A stretch of DNA of 64,000 nt from DYRG01 sp041161065 (GCA_041161065.1 JBEAVE010000010.1:186001-250000); one strand, 5' to 3'. Positions 17,459 through 27,800 are shown, counted from the stretch's first letter. Numbers and translations are program-made. The notes: generated by a model not told the origin, from the sequence alone.

Positions 17459-18271
17459 ATGTTAGCAACGGACATTTCTCTAATTATTACAACTTATAAT
17501 CGACCTGCAACATTACAAATGGTGTTGCAGGCTTTGAATGCGCAAACCGTTAAAGGGTTTCAAGTTGTTATTGCTGACGATGGTTCAACGCGAGAAACAG
17601 CAGATTTGATCCAATCTTTTCAAACTAAGCATTTTTCATTGCAACATATTTGGCAAGAGGATCGTGGTTTTCAAGCAGCCGCGATTAGAAATAAATCAAT
17701 TGCTCAAATAAAAACACCTTATGTTATTTTTTTAGATGGCGATTGTGTTCCTTTATCTAATTTCGTTGAGCAACATTGCAAATTAGCAGAACAAAACTGT
17801 TTTGTAGCGGGTAATAGAATTTTAGCAACTTCCGATTTGACAACTTCTATTTTAGAAGATGAAAAAGATATTTCAAATTGGCGTTTAGATCAATGGATTA
17901 AATTAAGATTAAAAAGAAAAATCAATCGGCTTTCTCCACTGTTAATTTTACCTAATGGAAATTGGCGCAAATTTAATCAAAGTTGGAAGGGAGCAAAAAC
18001 TTGTAATTTAGGGGTTTGGTTAAAGGATTTGAAAGCGATTAATGGTTTTGATGAACGCTATCAAGGTTGGGGGCATGAAGATGCAGATTTGGTGGTGCGT
18101 TTGTTGAGAAATCAAATTAAAAGAAAAGAAGGTCGTTTTGGAACACCTGTTTTGCATTTGTGGCACAAAGAAAATGATCGTAAAAATGAGGTTGAAAATT
18201 TTAAACGTTTGCAACAAATTCTTCAATCAAAACAAATCATTGCAATTAACGGATTAGAAAAACATCTTTAA
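17459..18271 (+). CDS. Family 2 glycosyltransferase
   Basis: A 270-residue soluble GT-A fold enzyme. It starts DISLIITTYNRPATLQMVLQ and shows VIADDGSTRETADL, AAIRNKSI and the metal-binding DxD in FLDGDCVPL (about residues 93-101). The C-terminal GWGHEDADLVVRL (about 201-213) is the GalT/beta-1,4-galactosyltransferase-like acceptor-site motif. It probably adds a sugar to a surface polysaccharide or lipid. The start codon abuts the ssb stop with no spacer, an unusual coupling for functionally unrelated proteins. Its 3' end overlaps convergent birA by 18 bases. Acceptor and donor sugars cannot be read from sequence. Confidence 0.88.
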   Translation: MLATDISLIITTYNRPATLQMVLQALNAQTVKGFQVVIADDGSTRETADLIQSFQTKHFSLQHIWQEDRGFQAAAIRNKSIAQIKTPYVIFLDGDCVPLSNFVEQHCKLAEQNCFVAGNRILATSDLTTSILEDEKDISNWRLDQWIKLRLKRKINRLSPLLILPNGNWRKFNQSWKGAKTCNLGVWLKDLKAINGFDERYQGWGHEDADLVVRLLRNQIKRKEGRFGTPVLHLWHKENDRKNEVENFKRLQQILQSKQIIAINGLEKHL

Positions 18272-19018
18272 ACTAACATCGCCACTCATAACAGTTTTAA
18301 TTTCATTATCTATTAATACTTTTAATGCACCATTTTCCTCGATTCCACATGCAATGCCTTCTAAAGAACTTTGATTTGAAAAGTGTAAAATAACGGGCTT
18401 TTGAAACAAAACATCGTATTTCTGCCAGTGTATTTGATTTATTTGAAAATCTTTATTTTCTAGTGTTTCAAGAAAACAATCTAAAATTTGTGCAGCTAAT
18501 TCGTTTCTATCAAAGGTCTTTCCAGAAATGCGATACAAATCTGTCCATAGTTGATTAACTTGATGATTTTCTGGCATTTTTATATTCAAACCTAACCCAA
18601 TTACCCATTGCCATTGTTTGCCAATTTGTTTGGTTTCGATTAAAAAACCCGCCAATTTATACTTTTCTCTCCACACAATATCATTTGACCATTTGATGCC
18701 GAGATTTGAAAGGTTCAAAATTTCTACTAAATTGACCGCTAATTTCAAACCTAATGTCGAGGGTGGTGGCGTGTTTTCAAACCATTGCAATGACAACCAC
18801 AAACCACTATTGGGTGGTGACAACCAATGCTTACCTTGTCGACCTTTGCCGTTGCTTTGAACATTGGCTAAACAAACCTGTTTTCTTAAAATACCTTGAT
18901 CTAAAAGAAATTGATTTGTCGAAGTGATATTTTCAAAAATCATTATTTCATCAATTGTAGATTTCATTTTTTCACGGATTTGAATTGCATTTAAGGGTTC
19001 AAAATTTGAAGAAATCAT
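18254..19018 (-). CDS. birA: BirA, biotin-protein ligase without the repressor domain
   Basis: BirA activates biotin with ATP and attaches it to acetyl-CoA carboxylase. The 254-residue protein has the catalytic domain with ITSTNQFLL, the biotinyl-AMP loop SNGKGRQGKHWLSP, the KWSNDI strand and a C-terminal SH3-like domain. It begins directly at the catalytic domain: the winged-helix DNA-binding domain of E. coli BirA is missing, so it should not repress bio genes. The start overlaps the end of bioF by 20 bases, linking biotin synthesis and use in one transcript. The first residues (LNAIQIREK) align with the natural start of the catalytic domain in relatives, supporting ATG 19018. Confidence 0.94.
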   Translation of the reverse strand: MISSNFEPLNAIQIREKMKSTIDEIMIFENITSTNQFLLDQGILRKQVCLANVQSNGKGRQGKHWLSPPNSGLWLSLQWFENTPPPSTLGLKLAVNLVEILNLSNLGIKWSNDIVWREKYKLAGFLIETKQIGKQWQWVIGLGLNIKMPENHQVNQLWTDLYRISGKTFDRNELAAQILDCFLETLENKDFQINQIHWQKYDVLFQKPVILHFSNQSSLEGIACGIEENGALKVLIDNEIKTVMSGDVSLKMFF

Positions 19019-20102
19019 TTAATTTTTCCACTAAAAAGTTAATATTTTCAAATGAATGGGTTGCTGTTAAAGTAATTCTTAAGCGAGGCGTTTGAACAGT
19101 TGGTGGGCGAATTGCGCTGACCCAAAGATTGTTTTCTTTTAGGTATTGGTATGCTTTAATTGCTTCTTCGTTACTTTTGCACAATAAAGGTTGAATAGGT
19201 GTATTGCTTGGTATTAAGGGTAAATTGTGAGCGAGTTGTTTAAAATAAGTGACATTTTGAAATAATTTTTCTCGTCGCCAACTTTCTTTTTGAGCGATTT
19301 CAAGATTATAAAGCGTTGCTTGAGCAATCATTGGAGGAAGTGCGGTGGTATAAATATAAGAACGAGCGGTTTGAATGAGATAATCAATTAACATTTCTGA
19401 ACCCGCCACAAAAGCCCCAAATGTACCAAATGCTTTACCCAGTGTCCCTATTAAGATTGGAATATCTTGTTGATTACATTTGAAAAAATCTAATGTTCCA
19501 CACCCATTTTCTCCCAACACACCTAACCCGTGCGCATCATCGATCATAGTCCAAGCCTGATATTTTTTAGCTAAATCAACAAGTTTTGGTAAACTTGCTA
19601 CATCACCGTCCATGCTGAAAACACCGTCAGAAATAATTAACTTACGTTTTAATGAACAATTTTTCAGTTGATTTTCAAGGATTTGTAAATCATTATGTGG
19701 AAAACGAAATAATGTTGCTCTCGATAATAATGCGCCATCAACTAATGAAGCGTGAGAAAGTTTATCTAAAAAAACCGCATCATTTCTACCCATTAATGCG
19801 CTAATTACACCAATATTTGCCATATAACCCGTTGAAAATAAAAGAGCTTTGTCGCGGCGTGTAAAATTTGCTAAAGCCACTTCGAGCGCATGATGGACGG
19901 GATAATGTCCACAAACTAAATGCGCTGCGCCAGCACCAACCTGTTGATTTTCAAGATAAAATTGTTTTGCCAATCCTAAATAATCATTACTACAAAAATT
20001 GAGCAAATTGTCATGATTAATGTGGCGAGAACGGTACAAATGTTGTTCTTTGCGTTGGGTTAGGAAATGCGCTAATTGTTCGGAGAAAAAATCAGTGGTC
20101 AT
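18999..20102 (-). CDS. bioF: BioF, 8-amino-7-oxononanoate synthase
   Basis: A PLP enzyme joining pimeloyl-ACP (or -CoA) and alanine in the first committed biotin step. The 367-residue alpha-oxoamine synthase shows NFCSNDYLGLA, GAGAAHLVCGH, SDGVFSMDGDVA, the cofactor-binding MIDDAHGLGVLG and the Schiff-base lysine in GTLGKAFGTFGAF. Length is a little under the E. coli protein (384). It is followed by birA and preceded, with an 11-base overlap, by a DUF2304 gene. The other bio genes (bioA, B, C, D, H) are not in the window. Confidence 0.96.
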   Translation of the reverse strand: MTTDFFSEQLAHFLTQRKEQHLYRSRHINHDNLLNFCSNDYLGLAKQFYLENQQVGAGAAHLVCGHYPVHHALEVALANFTRRDKALLFSTGYMANIGVISALMGRNDAVFLDKLSHASLVDGALLSRATLFRFPHNDLQILENQLKNCSLKRKLIISDGVFSMDGDVASLPKLVDLAKKYQAWTMIDDAHGLGVLGENGCGTLDFFKCNQQDIPILIGTLGKAFGTFGAFVAGSEMLIDYLIQTARSYIYTTALPPMIAQATLYNLEIAQKESWRREKLFQNVTYFKQLAHNLPLIPSNTPIQPLLCKSNEEAIKAYQYLKENNLWVSAIRPPTVQTPRLRITLTATHSFENINFLVEKLNDFFKF

Positions 20103-20448
20103 TGTTTGATCGATAATGTTTTAATTCGGTTTCTAAAAGGGCGATTTTTTGGATTAAACGGCGGAGTTGTCGTTCTTGGTGGGATTGTTGAATATCGAGG
20201 CTTAAAACTTTAATCAATAACATACTTAATCCTAGAATAAACAATAGGGTAGGTGGATATTTAATATTTAACCACAAACCAACAGTATCAATTAAATTGG
20301 GAAAGAAACCGAGTATTGCAATAGTGGTTGCTAACATTAACCACCATAATGCATGGCGGGTGTGCAAATGATCGCGGCGAATTAAAACAATAATCATACC
20401 CGCAATGGTAATTCCTAAAATAGCACTAATCAATTGAGTTGTTATCAT
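20092..20448 (-). CDS. DUF2304 small membrane protein
   Basis: The start ATG 20448 gives a 118-residue protein; a longer in-frame start would run into the preceding gene. It has three hydrophobic helices (about residues 3-23, 33-52 and 64-82), then a charged coiled-coil tail (HQERQLRRLIQKIALLETELKHY). This is the form of DUF2304, a family regularly found beside polyprenyl-phosphate glycosyltransferases and thought to be their membrane partner. Here it lies 4 bases behind exactly such a glycosyltransferase, which supports a functional pair. It overlaps bioF by 11 bases. Confidence 0.82.
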   Translation of the reverse strand: MITTQLISAILGITIAGMIIVLIRRDHLHTRHALWWLMLATTIAILGFFPNLIDTVGLWLNIKYPPTLLFILGLSMLLIKVLSLDIQQSHQERQLRRLIQKIALLETELKHYRSNNDH

Positions 20449-20452
20449 AAAA

Positions 20453-21163
20453 TTAACGACGGCGTGAAATAAATGGCAAACGATAACCCTTTGCAATACA
20501 AAGCGTTAGAGTATAAAACATATAACTTGCAACAGCCCACCATGAACTAAAAATACGGGATTTTCCTAAACTACGCGCCCGCATTTCTACGGGGATTTCT
20601 TGAATACGCAATCCTTCGGTATGTAATAATAATAGAACGCCTAAGTCTTGGTAATCTAATAAAGTAGCTTTTGGAGAGGCTAAAAGTTTAATAGCCCTTT
20701 GATTATACGCACGAAATCCAGACGTTAAATCTTCTAAAGAAATCCCCGACAGCAAACGAAAAAGAGACCAAGCAACTTGTCGAGCAACACTGCCGCGTTG
20801 AGGAAATGCACCGATTACAACGTCGGTTTCATTTCCTATAATAGGCATTTGTAATGAGAGTAACGCATCGGCTTGATGTTGTCCGTCCGCGTCCATTGTA
20901 ATGGCGAGTTTGAAATGGTATTTGAACGCATAACGCAAACCCGCTTGCATTGCGCCCCAAGCTCCTAAAGATAAAGGTAAATCCAAAACGGTTGCGCCTA
21001 ATTGTCGAGCAATTTGCGCGGTTTGATCAGTGCTTGCATCATTGATAACAAGGATTTCTCCCGAGAAATGTTCACGAATATCGACAATTACATTTTGAAT
21101 GCTATCGGCTTCGTTTTTCGCGGGAATAATGATGAGAATTTCTGCTTGATTGATAAAAGACAT
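20453..21163 (-). CDS. DPM1-like family 2 glycosyltransferase
   Basis: A 236-residue GT2 enzyme of the dolichyl/undecaprenyl-phosphate sugar transferase type. It shows ILIIIPAKNEADSIQNVI, VINDASTDQTAQIARQLGA, the catalytic TMDADGQHQAD (DxD), and the SGFRAYNQRA and KSR(I)F motifs. It probably transfers a sugar from a nucleotide to a polyprenyl phosphate at the inner membrane for later use by a periplasmic glycosyltransferase. ATG 21163 is preferred to the upstream in-frame start at 21178 because family members begin close to the first beta strand. A DUF2304 partner gene follows 4 bases later. It is divergent from prmC. Confidence 0.88.
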   Translation of the reverse strand: MSFINQAEILIIIPAKNEADSIQNVIVDIREHFSGEILVINDASTDQTAQIARQLGATVLDLPLSLGAWGAMQAGLRYAFKYHFKLAITMDADGQHQADALLSLQMPIIGNETDVVIGAFPQRGSVARQVAWSLFRLLSGISLEDLTSGFRAYNQRAIKLLASPKATLLDYQDLGVLLLLHTEGLRIQEIPVEMRARSLGKSRIFSSWWAVASYMFYTLTLCIAKGYRLPFISRRR

Positions 21164-21239
21164 TGCGCCATTATACACATAGATTCGCTGTTCAAAAACA
21201 TTGGTTTATCGGACATTTTTCACCACTTATCTTTTAGAA

Positions 21240-22091
21240 ATGCGTATTTCAACGATTTTACAACATAAACCCGCTGAATTGAAACAATCTTCCTCGCCGC
21301 GTTTAGATGTGGAGGTGTTGTTGAGCTTTATTTTGAGAAAAAACCGTAGTTTTCTTTATGCGTGGGATAATTATGAATTGAATGGGGTTGAAATAGCGCA
21401 ATTTGAAGAACTTTTTGAACAACGACAACGTGGAAAACCCATTGCATATTTAACGGGAAAACGCGAATTTTGGTCGATGGAATTTGAGGTCAATGAAAAC
21501 ACTTTAATTCCGCGCCCAGAAACTGAATTATTAGTGGAAGTTGCTTTGAATGTTCTTCCAAAAAAGGCAACCGTTTGGGATTTAGGTACAGGATCGGGTT
21601 GTATCGCATTGGCGATTGCAAAAGAGCGTTCTGATTGCTCTGTTTTTGGGATTGATAAATCGGTTTCTGCTTTAGAGGTTGCTCGGCGAAATGCTCAACG
21701 TTTGAACATTTCTGTAAAATGGGTTGAAAGCGATTGGTTTTCAAATTTACGGGGATTAAAAGCAGAGATGATTATTTCAAATCCGCCGTACATTTCAAAA
21801 GATGATCCGCACTTAAAACAAGGCGATGTGCAATTTGAACCGCAAAGTGCGTTAATTAGCGGTGAAAAAGGTTTAGATGATATTTTATATCTAATTGATA
21901 AATCACGAAATTTTTTAACGATGAACGGTTGGTTGTGGATTGAGCACGGTTTTGATCAACGGGCGTGTATAAAATCTTTGCTAAATTCGCGCGGTTATAC
22001 TAATATCAATACTTACGATGATGCCAATGGACAAGCACGGGTCTGCGGTGGGCAATACAACTTATCTGATAAATTCCACCTTTTATCTTAA
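21240..22091 (+). CDS. prmC: PrmC, release factor glutamine methyltransferase
   Basis: PrmC N5-methylates the glutamine of the GGQ motif in release factors 1 and 2. The predicted 283 residues have the helical N-terminal domain (SSPRLDVEVLLSFIL, RRGKPIAYLTGKREFWSMEF), the SAM-binding VWDLGTGSGCIALAIA and the catalytic ISNPPYIS. It ends in a GGQ-like QARVCGGQYN segment. ATG 21240 is chosen because relatives start close to the MRISTIL segment; a longer frame opens at 21201. prfA, the usual partner, is absent, so prmC stands alone before the pilin genes. Confidence 0.94.
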   Translation: MRISTILQHKPAELKQSSSPRLDVEVLLSFILRKNRSFLYAWDNYELNGVEIAQFEELFEQRQRGKPIAYLTGKREFWSMEFEVNENTLIPRPETELLVEVALNVLPKKATVWDLGTGSGCIALAIAKERSDCSVFGIDKSVSALEVARRNAQRLNISVKWVESDWFSNLRGLKAEMIISNPPYISKDDPHLKQGDVQFEPQSALISGEKGLDDILYLIDKSRNFLTMNGWLWIEHGFDQRACIKSLLNSRGYTNINTYDDANGQARVCGGQYNLSDKFHLLS

Positions 22092-22133
22092 TTTAGCAGT
22101 TTAATTCCTCTATTTAAGAACAAACTAACCATT

Positions 22134-22772
22134 ATGAATACGCAAAAGAAATTGGGTTTTTCGCTCGTAGAAGTGTTGGTTGTGATTGGAATTGGGGCGA
22201 TTTTATTGGCATCGGCGATGCCCGCGATGAATGAATATTTACGCAATAACCGCTTGACAAGCCAAACAAATACCCTCGTTGCCACTATCAACTTTGCGCG
22301 CGGCGAAGCGATCACCCGTAACCAAAATGTTTTTGTATCGGCGTTGCCTTCGAGCGATGCGGGCAACACTTGGGGAAAAGGCTGGGAAGTGTGGGTCGAT
22401 GGGCGGCAGGACGGCGAAGGCACTTGTGTGTTGGGCACGAACCCCGTCAATCGAACCCACGAAGATTGTGAAACCCTGCGCGTCTTCGATTTCTCAAGCT
22501 ACGCAAAGATTTACCCCAAAATTACGACCAATCCCGCCACGCTCGACGCGATTAGTGCTGCTAATCTTAGCGATGCTAACTTATTGAAAAGTACGCTGAT
22601 GTTTCGGGGCAGCGATGGCGGACTGGCTCTCGGAAATGGCGGTGCGTCCGTTGATATACTTATCTGCGACACTGACGCTTTCAACGACAAAAAGCGTCCG
22701 GGGCGGCAGCTCAATATTTCACGAACCGGACGGGTGAGTTTGGTGACTGATGCCCTTACCGCTTGTCCTTAA
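22134..22772 (+). CDS. fimT: Minor type IV pilin, FimT/FimU (GspH) type
   Basis: A 212-residue prepilin. A short basic leader ends in LGFSLVEVLVVIGIGAILLA; cleavage by PilD would occur after the glycine, leaving methylated Phe and Glu5. The long hydrophobic helix and the GspH/FimT head (ATINFARGEAITRNQNVFVS, WEVWVDG) identify it. In type IV pili FimT/FimU joins the tip-priming minor pilin complex. It opens a tight cluster (pilV 8 bases on, pilW by ATGA overlap, then pilE). The cluster is GC-richer than prmC before it. Confidence 0.92.
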   Translation: MNTQKKLGFSLVEVLVVIGIGAILLASAMPAMNEYLRNNRLTSQTNTLVATINFARGEAITRNQNVFVSALPSSDAGNTWGKGWEVWVDGRQDGEGTCVLGTNPVNRTHEDCETLRVFDFSSYAKIYPKITTNPATLDAISAANLSDANLLKSTLMFRGSDGGLALGNGGASVDILICDTDAFNDKKRPGRQLNISRTGRVSLVTDALTACP

Positions 22773-22780
22773 AAGGTGCG

Positions 22781-23284
22781 ATGATGAAACTTAAACAATA
22801 TCATGGTTTTACGCTAATTGAAGTATTGGTTGCGCTGGCGGTGTTGTCGGTGGGATTGTTGGGGATTGCTGCCCTTCAAACGCGCGGACAACAATTTACC
22901 CAAGAAGCCTATTTTGTCACGCAAGCCACTGTTTTAGCGAATCAAATCATGGATCGAATTCGGGTCAATGCAAATTTTGCGCGAACGGATTTTTCGGGCA
23001 CGGCGGGGGGATATGTTGCGTCCGCCGCCCCATCATCGAGTGCAACCACGTGCATCACCGCGCCTTGTTCTCCCGCTGCGGCAAGAGATTATGATTTGTT
23101 CATTTGGTTCAATGCGTTAGCGGCGAATTTACCTAACGGAACAGGCGCAATTACGGGAGTTGTACCCGCTAACAATGCCGTCCGTTACACCATCACGATC
23201 ACTTGGAATCCCACGGAAGCGTTACGCGATGATCCCAGTACTGAAAATGCCACCAGAACGCGCAGTTGGGTGTTAGATTTATGA
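22781..23284 (+). CDS. pilV: Minor type IV pilin PilV
   Basis: A 167-residue prepilin starting at the ATGATG of 22781/22784 behind AAAAGG. It has the cleavage motif HGFTLIEVLVALAVLSVGLLG followed by IAALQTRG and ANQIMDRIRVNA, typical PilV features. PilV helps prime pilus assembly and forms part of the tip complex with PilW, PilX and FimU. The stop TGA overlaps the pilW start (ATGA). Cysteine pairs in the head (CITAPC) are probably disulfide-bonded in the periplasm. Confidence 0.92.
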   Translation: MMKLKQYHGFTLIEVLVALAVLSVGLLGIAALQTRGQQFTQEAYFVTQATVLANQIMDRIRVNANFARTDFSGTAGGYVASAAPSSSATTCITAPCSPAAARDYDLFIWFNALAANLPNGTGAITGVVPANNAVRYTITITWNPTEALRDDPSTENATRTRSWVLDL

Positions 23285-24414
23285 AACGACAACAGCACTT
23301 ACAAGGTTTTACCCTGCTTGAAATTCTGATTTCTTTGGTCATTGGATTGGTTTTAATGACGGGAGTTGTTTCCTTAATGATCAATAGCAAGCGCGCCTAC
23401 AATGTCCAAAACGATTTAGCGGGATTGCAGGAAAATGCCCGTTTTGCGGTGGAATTCATTGCCAAAGATGCGCGAATGGCGGGCTATCAGGGGTGCGCGG
23501 GCGGAATGTCCCTGTCTGTTCAAGGACTTAATAATCAAACCGTGAGCGGCGCGGGCGTTCAATCAGATGTGCTGCTCATTTCCTCGGCAGATACCAGTCG
23601 CAATGCGTTTGCCGTGATGCACTGCCCACCATTTGAAGTCTATGGACAATTATTTGGTTTAACATCAGGTGCTTATCAAACTATTTGCCCGCCAACTGGA
23701 AACGCCAATTTCCCCGCCCCCACGCCTTTTATGAGAGGAAGAACCGCTTTCAATTTTGATTATTCGGGCGGCGCACCGAGCGCAACAGGTTGTAATCAAA
23801 GCTCAACGAGCACCGCTTGTTTTGGAATTGGCGGCGACATTCGAGCCAATGACACCGTCGTCGTTGCCGATTGCAATGGTTCGAATACTTACCAAGTCAG
23901 CAACGTCACTTTTTCGGGTGGTCGCCCAACAGGTGTTACATTATCCACAGGTTTAACAAGAACTTACGCAAATGGTCAGCAAAGTTACGGCGCGGAAATG
24001 CGGCGACTCCAAAACCGTCGTTATTATGTGGCTTTATCGCAAGGTCGCTCAGTGTTGTGTCGAGATACGTTGGCGTTGAACGCGGCGTTGGATTGCAATA
24101 TTGCCAATGGCGCGGAAGTGTTAATTGAAGGCGTAGAAAATATGCAGTTGCGTTATTTGGTGAACTTGAGCACGCCTACTGCCACGCCGAGTTTCCAATA
24201 TCTACCTGCTTCCGCCGCTAATCTTAACTGGGATTCGGTGCGCGGCATTCGAGTAACATTGTTGATGCAAAGCGTGGAAACCCGCACCGATCGCGATCTC
24301 GCGGCGCAAACCTTTAGTTTGGACGAAACCGAATTCCCCAATTACACGCCCCCCGATCAACTTCGCTTGCGGCGGGTATTTTCCAACACGGTTATGTTAA
24401 GAAATCGGAGCTAA
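23281..24414 (+). CDS. pilW: Minor type IV pilin PilW
   Basis: The start ATG 23281 overlaps the pilV stop by four bases, giving a 377-residue prepilin. It shows LQGFTLLEILISLVIGLVLM, then INSKRAYNVQNDLAGLQENARFAVEFIAKDARMAGYQGC, the standard PilW helix and first cysteine. The large globular head is rich in Cys and Gly/Thr/Ser. PilW works with PilX, PilV and FimU to recruit PilY1 in the known systems. Here no pilX or pilY1 follows; pilE and then a giant propeller/DUF11 protein come instead. Confidence 0.92.
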   Translation: MKRQQHLQGFTLLEILISLVIGLVLMTGVVSLMINSKRAYNVQNDLAGLQENARFAVEFIAKDARMAGYQGCAGGMSLSVQGLNNQTVSGAGVQSDVLLISSADTSRNAFAVMHCPPFEVYGQLFGLTSGAYQTICPPTGNANFPAPTPFMRGRTAFNFDYSGGAPSATGCNQSSTSTACFGIGGDIRANDTVVVADCNGSNTYQVSNVTFSGGRPTGVTLSTGLTRTYANGQQSYGAEMRRLQNRRYYVALSQGRSVLCRDTLALNAALDCNIANGAEVLIEGVENMQLRYLVNLSTPTATPSFQYLPASAANLNWDSVRGIRVTLLMQSVETRTDRDLAAQTFSLDETEFPNYTPPDQLRLRRVFSNTVMLRNRS

Positions 24415-24420
24415 CATTTT

Positions 24421-24858
24421 ATGAAAAAGCATGATGTAGGTTTTACCCTTGTTGAATTGATGATTGTGGTGGGAATTATGGGGATTTTAGCGGCGATTGC
24501 GATTCCTCAATATGATCAATATCTTAGAAAAAGCAAACGCGCCGAAGCCAAAACTGCGTTGAGTGGCATTGCGCAACTGCAAGAAACGTTTTACGTCAAT
24601 AATGGCAATCGTTACGCCAGCAAATTAGGTTCGGGCGGGCTGAATTGCCACAAAAAAGGGCTTTGCAAAGCCGACGGCGGCACAACCGCACCCTCTTCGG
24701 AAGGAAACTACACCATTGAAATTTCTAGCGTGACCAACACCGGATTTGCATTAAAAGCCACCGCCGCCTCTCCCGGTCAGTTAAAAGACGCGCAATGTGC
24801 GGTATTTACCCTAGATTCTCGTGGTCAAAAAACTGCTACCAGTAATGATTGTTGGTAA
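24421..24858 (+). CDS. pilE: Type IV pilin-like protein PilE
   Basis: A 145-residue prepilin with VGFTLVELMIVVGIMGILAAIA and the PilE-type sequence IPQYDQYLRKSKRAEAKTALSGIAQLQETFYVNNGNRYA. There is a C-terminal disulfide pair (DAQCAVFTL...SNDCW). PilE of this class is a minor pilin at the end of the fimT-pilVWXY1-E operons and connects tip complex and shaft. It ends four bases before the start of the 1985-residue protein, so the two are likely coupled. It could also act as a major subunit, since no other major pilin gene is visible, but its operon position argues for a minor role. Confidence 0.9.
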   Translation: MKKHDVGFTLVELMIVVGIMGILAAIAIPQYDQYLRKSKRAEAKTALSGIAQLQETFYVNNGNRYASKLGSGGLNCHKKGLCKADGGTTAPSSEGNYTIEISSVTNTGFALKATAASPGQLKDAQCAVFTLDSRGQKTATSNDCW

Positions 24859-24862
24859 CTTT

Positions 24863-27800
24863 ATGTACTTAAAGCGTATTTGCGCCCTCAGTTGGGCGTT
24901 TTTTTTGGGAATTGCCTCGACGGTTTCTGCAATCGGTTTCAACGAAGCGCAACTGAACGGGGTTAATGACATTACGGGCTTAAACGGCGCGGTCGCGGTC
25001 GCGGTGTCGCCCGATGGTGGTTTCGTCTACGCCGCCGGATTCAGCGACAAAAGCATTGCAACGTTCTCTCGACAATCCAATGGAAAATTAACCTTCGTTG
25101 AAACCTATACAAATACAACAAACTTAAATGGAATCAATAATTTAATTATTTCTGCCGATGGAAAATTTGTCTATGTGGCAGCCCTTTTTGGCAATGGAAT
25201 CGCCATTTTTAGCCGCGATGCAAACGGACATTTGACTTTTGTCGAATTATTCACCGCCGCCACCGGTTTAACCCAAGTTAATAATTTAAGTCTTTCTTTT
25301 GACAATAAATTTTTATATACCACCTCAGCAGCGGGCGGGGTCGCAGTGTTTAGCCGTCATTCGAGCACGGGTTTATTGACGGCGGTTGAAACGAAATCGT
25401 TGTCGGGCGCGGTGGCTTTAACAAATAGTCCCGATAACAAACACTTATACGTTTGCGCCGGCGATGCGTTGTCTTTTTTTAGTCGAGATACCACGACGGG
25501 GCGTTTAACGTTAATGGGCGATTATCGCAATGGCATCAATGACTTAATCGGTTTAGGCGGCGCGTATGATGTGGCGATAAGCCCTGATGGTTCGCGGGTT
25601 TATGTCGCGGCAAATTCAGACAACGCGGTGACAGTTTTTAATCGAAATGCGGACGGATCATTAAGTTTTTTAAATAGTTACAATGCGGATACGATTAATG
25701 GCTTATTTGGTGTGCGGGCATTGGCGATCAGCCCCGACAACAAAAAACTTTACGCCGCCGGCAGCAGTCAGCACACTTTGGTCGAATTTGATGTTAATTC
25801 AACGGGTTTGGCGTATCGATCACAACTAAAAGACGGGATCGCGGGGGTGAGCGGCATCGCGGGCATCAGCGACGTGGCGGTCAGTCCCGACAACCAAACC
25901 ATTTACGCAACGGGCTTGAGCAGCAACGGACTGGGCGTATTCAACGCCAAAACCGTCGATATCAGCGTCACCCAAACTTTACCCACCGAAGGCTTAATCA
26001 ATACCGCGTTTTCTGCAAAAATTACCATTCAAAACAGCATCTTAGATAGTGCCAGTAATGTTGTTTTAACCGATACTTTGCCGGCTGGGGTGACGATTAA
26101 TTCGGTTGTGCCGTCGCAGGGCACGTGTTCGCCGAGCGGAAATACCCTGACTTGCGCGCTGGGAAATTTGGCAGCAAACGCGACCGCCACCGTCAATATG
26201 ACTTTAACCCCCACTGCCGCAGGGATATTAAACCACAATCCTCGCGTGTCGAGCACCGAACCCGACAATAATCTTGCCAATAATCAAAACACCGCGTCAA
26301 TCAATGTGTTAAGCAAAATATTACAGGCAGACGTGGACGTGACATTAACACCATCAGCCGATTTATTGAATAGTAACAGTGACTTAGTGTACAGTGTTGC
26401 TGTCAAAAATAAGGGCGCGGACGATGCGGCTTTAACGGTTTTAAATATGCAACTGCCTGATTTAGCGGTCTTTTCGCGGGTCGAAACCTCTCAAGGAACG
26501 TGCGCGAATGCCTCGCAAACCCTAAAATGCGATCTCGGACTATTGACCAAAAATGCCACCGCCAACGTAACGTTATATCTGGTCACACCGACCGCCATCG
26601 CCGATTTAACCACCACCGCCACCGTTAGCGCATCGACAAAAGACCCTGATTTAACAAACAATTCCGCGACAAGTACCGTTAAAGTCCAGCCTGTTTATAC
26701 GGATTTAACCGTCAGCAAACTCGACGCGCAAACCACCAATATTTCACTGGGACAAAGTGCGGTTTTGACGGCGACTTTCGCCAATCTCAGCACGATCAAC
26801 ACTTCAAATGTCACGTTGGGAATCACTTTTTCGCCCTCAGACGGCGCGCGGTTTTTGGGTGCGACCACCAGCGTGCAAGTCCCTGATTCTCAACGACCTT
26901 GCACCGAAGTCGCCGCTGGACAACTCAAATGCGCACTTGGCACGTTTAACGCCAATAGTTCACCGCAAACCTTGCAATTATCACTTTATCCTCTAAAATC
27001 AGGCACTTTGAATGTCGCCGCCACCATTAGCGCAAACGCCACCGACACCGATTCCGTAAATAATAGTCAAAACATCAACTTAAACGTGACGGGCGATGCC
27101 GTCGATTTGAGCGTCACCCAATCCGCCACGCCTAATCCACCCCCATTAGATAATCCCTTAACATTCAATATCTTAGTCACTAATAATCACGACACCAAAA
27201 AAGCCACCAACGTGCGTTTGACCGATACGTTGCCGCTCGGCGTGGATTTTATCGGGGTGTTGTCGTCACAAGGAACGTGCAGCGAAAATGCGGGCATAAT
27301 CAATTGCTTATTAGGCGAAGTTCAACCCAAAAGTACCGCCACGATGACGTTAAGTGTGCGTCCGCGTAATTTGGGTAATTTGCAACATAGCGTGCAGGTT
27401 TCCTCTGATACATTTGATCCGATTTCCTCAAATAATAGTCAAACGTTGCTCTTAAATGTCAGTGAACCTAAAATCGATTTAGAAAGTCTCTTAACCGTTG
27501 ATAAAACAAGCATTTTACCCGGCGATGAACTCGTTTATCAGTTGAAAGTTTCAAATAAAGGCGCGGCACAAGCCGATACAGTTTTAGCGCGTTTTCAAAT
27601 CCCTTCTATTTTAGCGATTTCCTCTGTTTCAACCGATCAGGGAAATTGCTCGACCAATCTTCAAGAAATCAATTGTTCGTTAGGCACTGTTTTTTCAGGG
27701 AAAAGCGTCACCATGACCGTTCGAACCATCGCGCAACAAGCGGGTTCGGGTGATGTTTCTGTCGAAGCGGCGGGTTTGCAGCAAGATACCAATCCCACCA

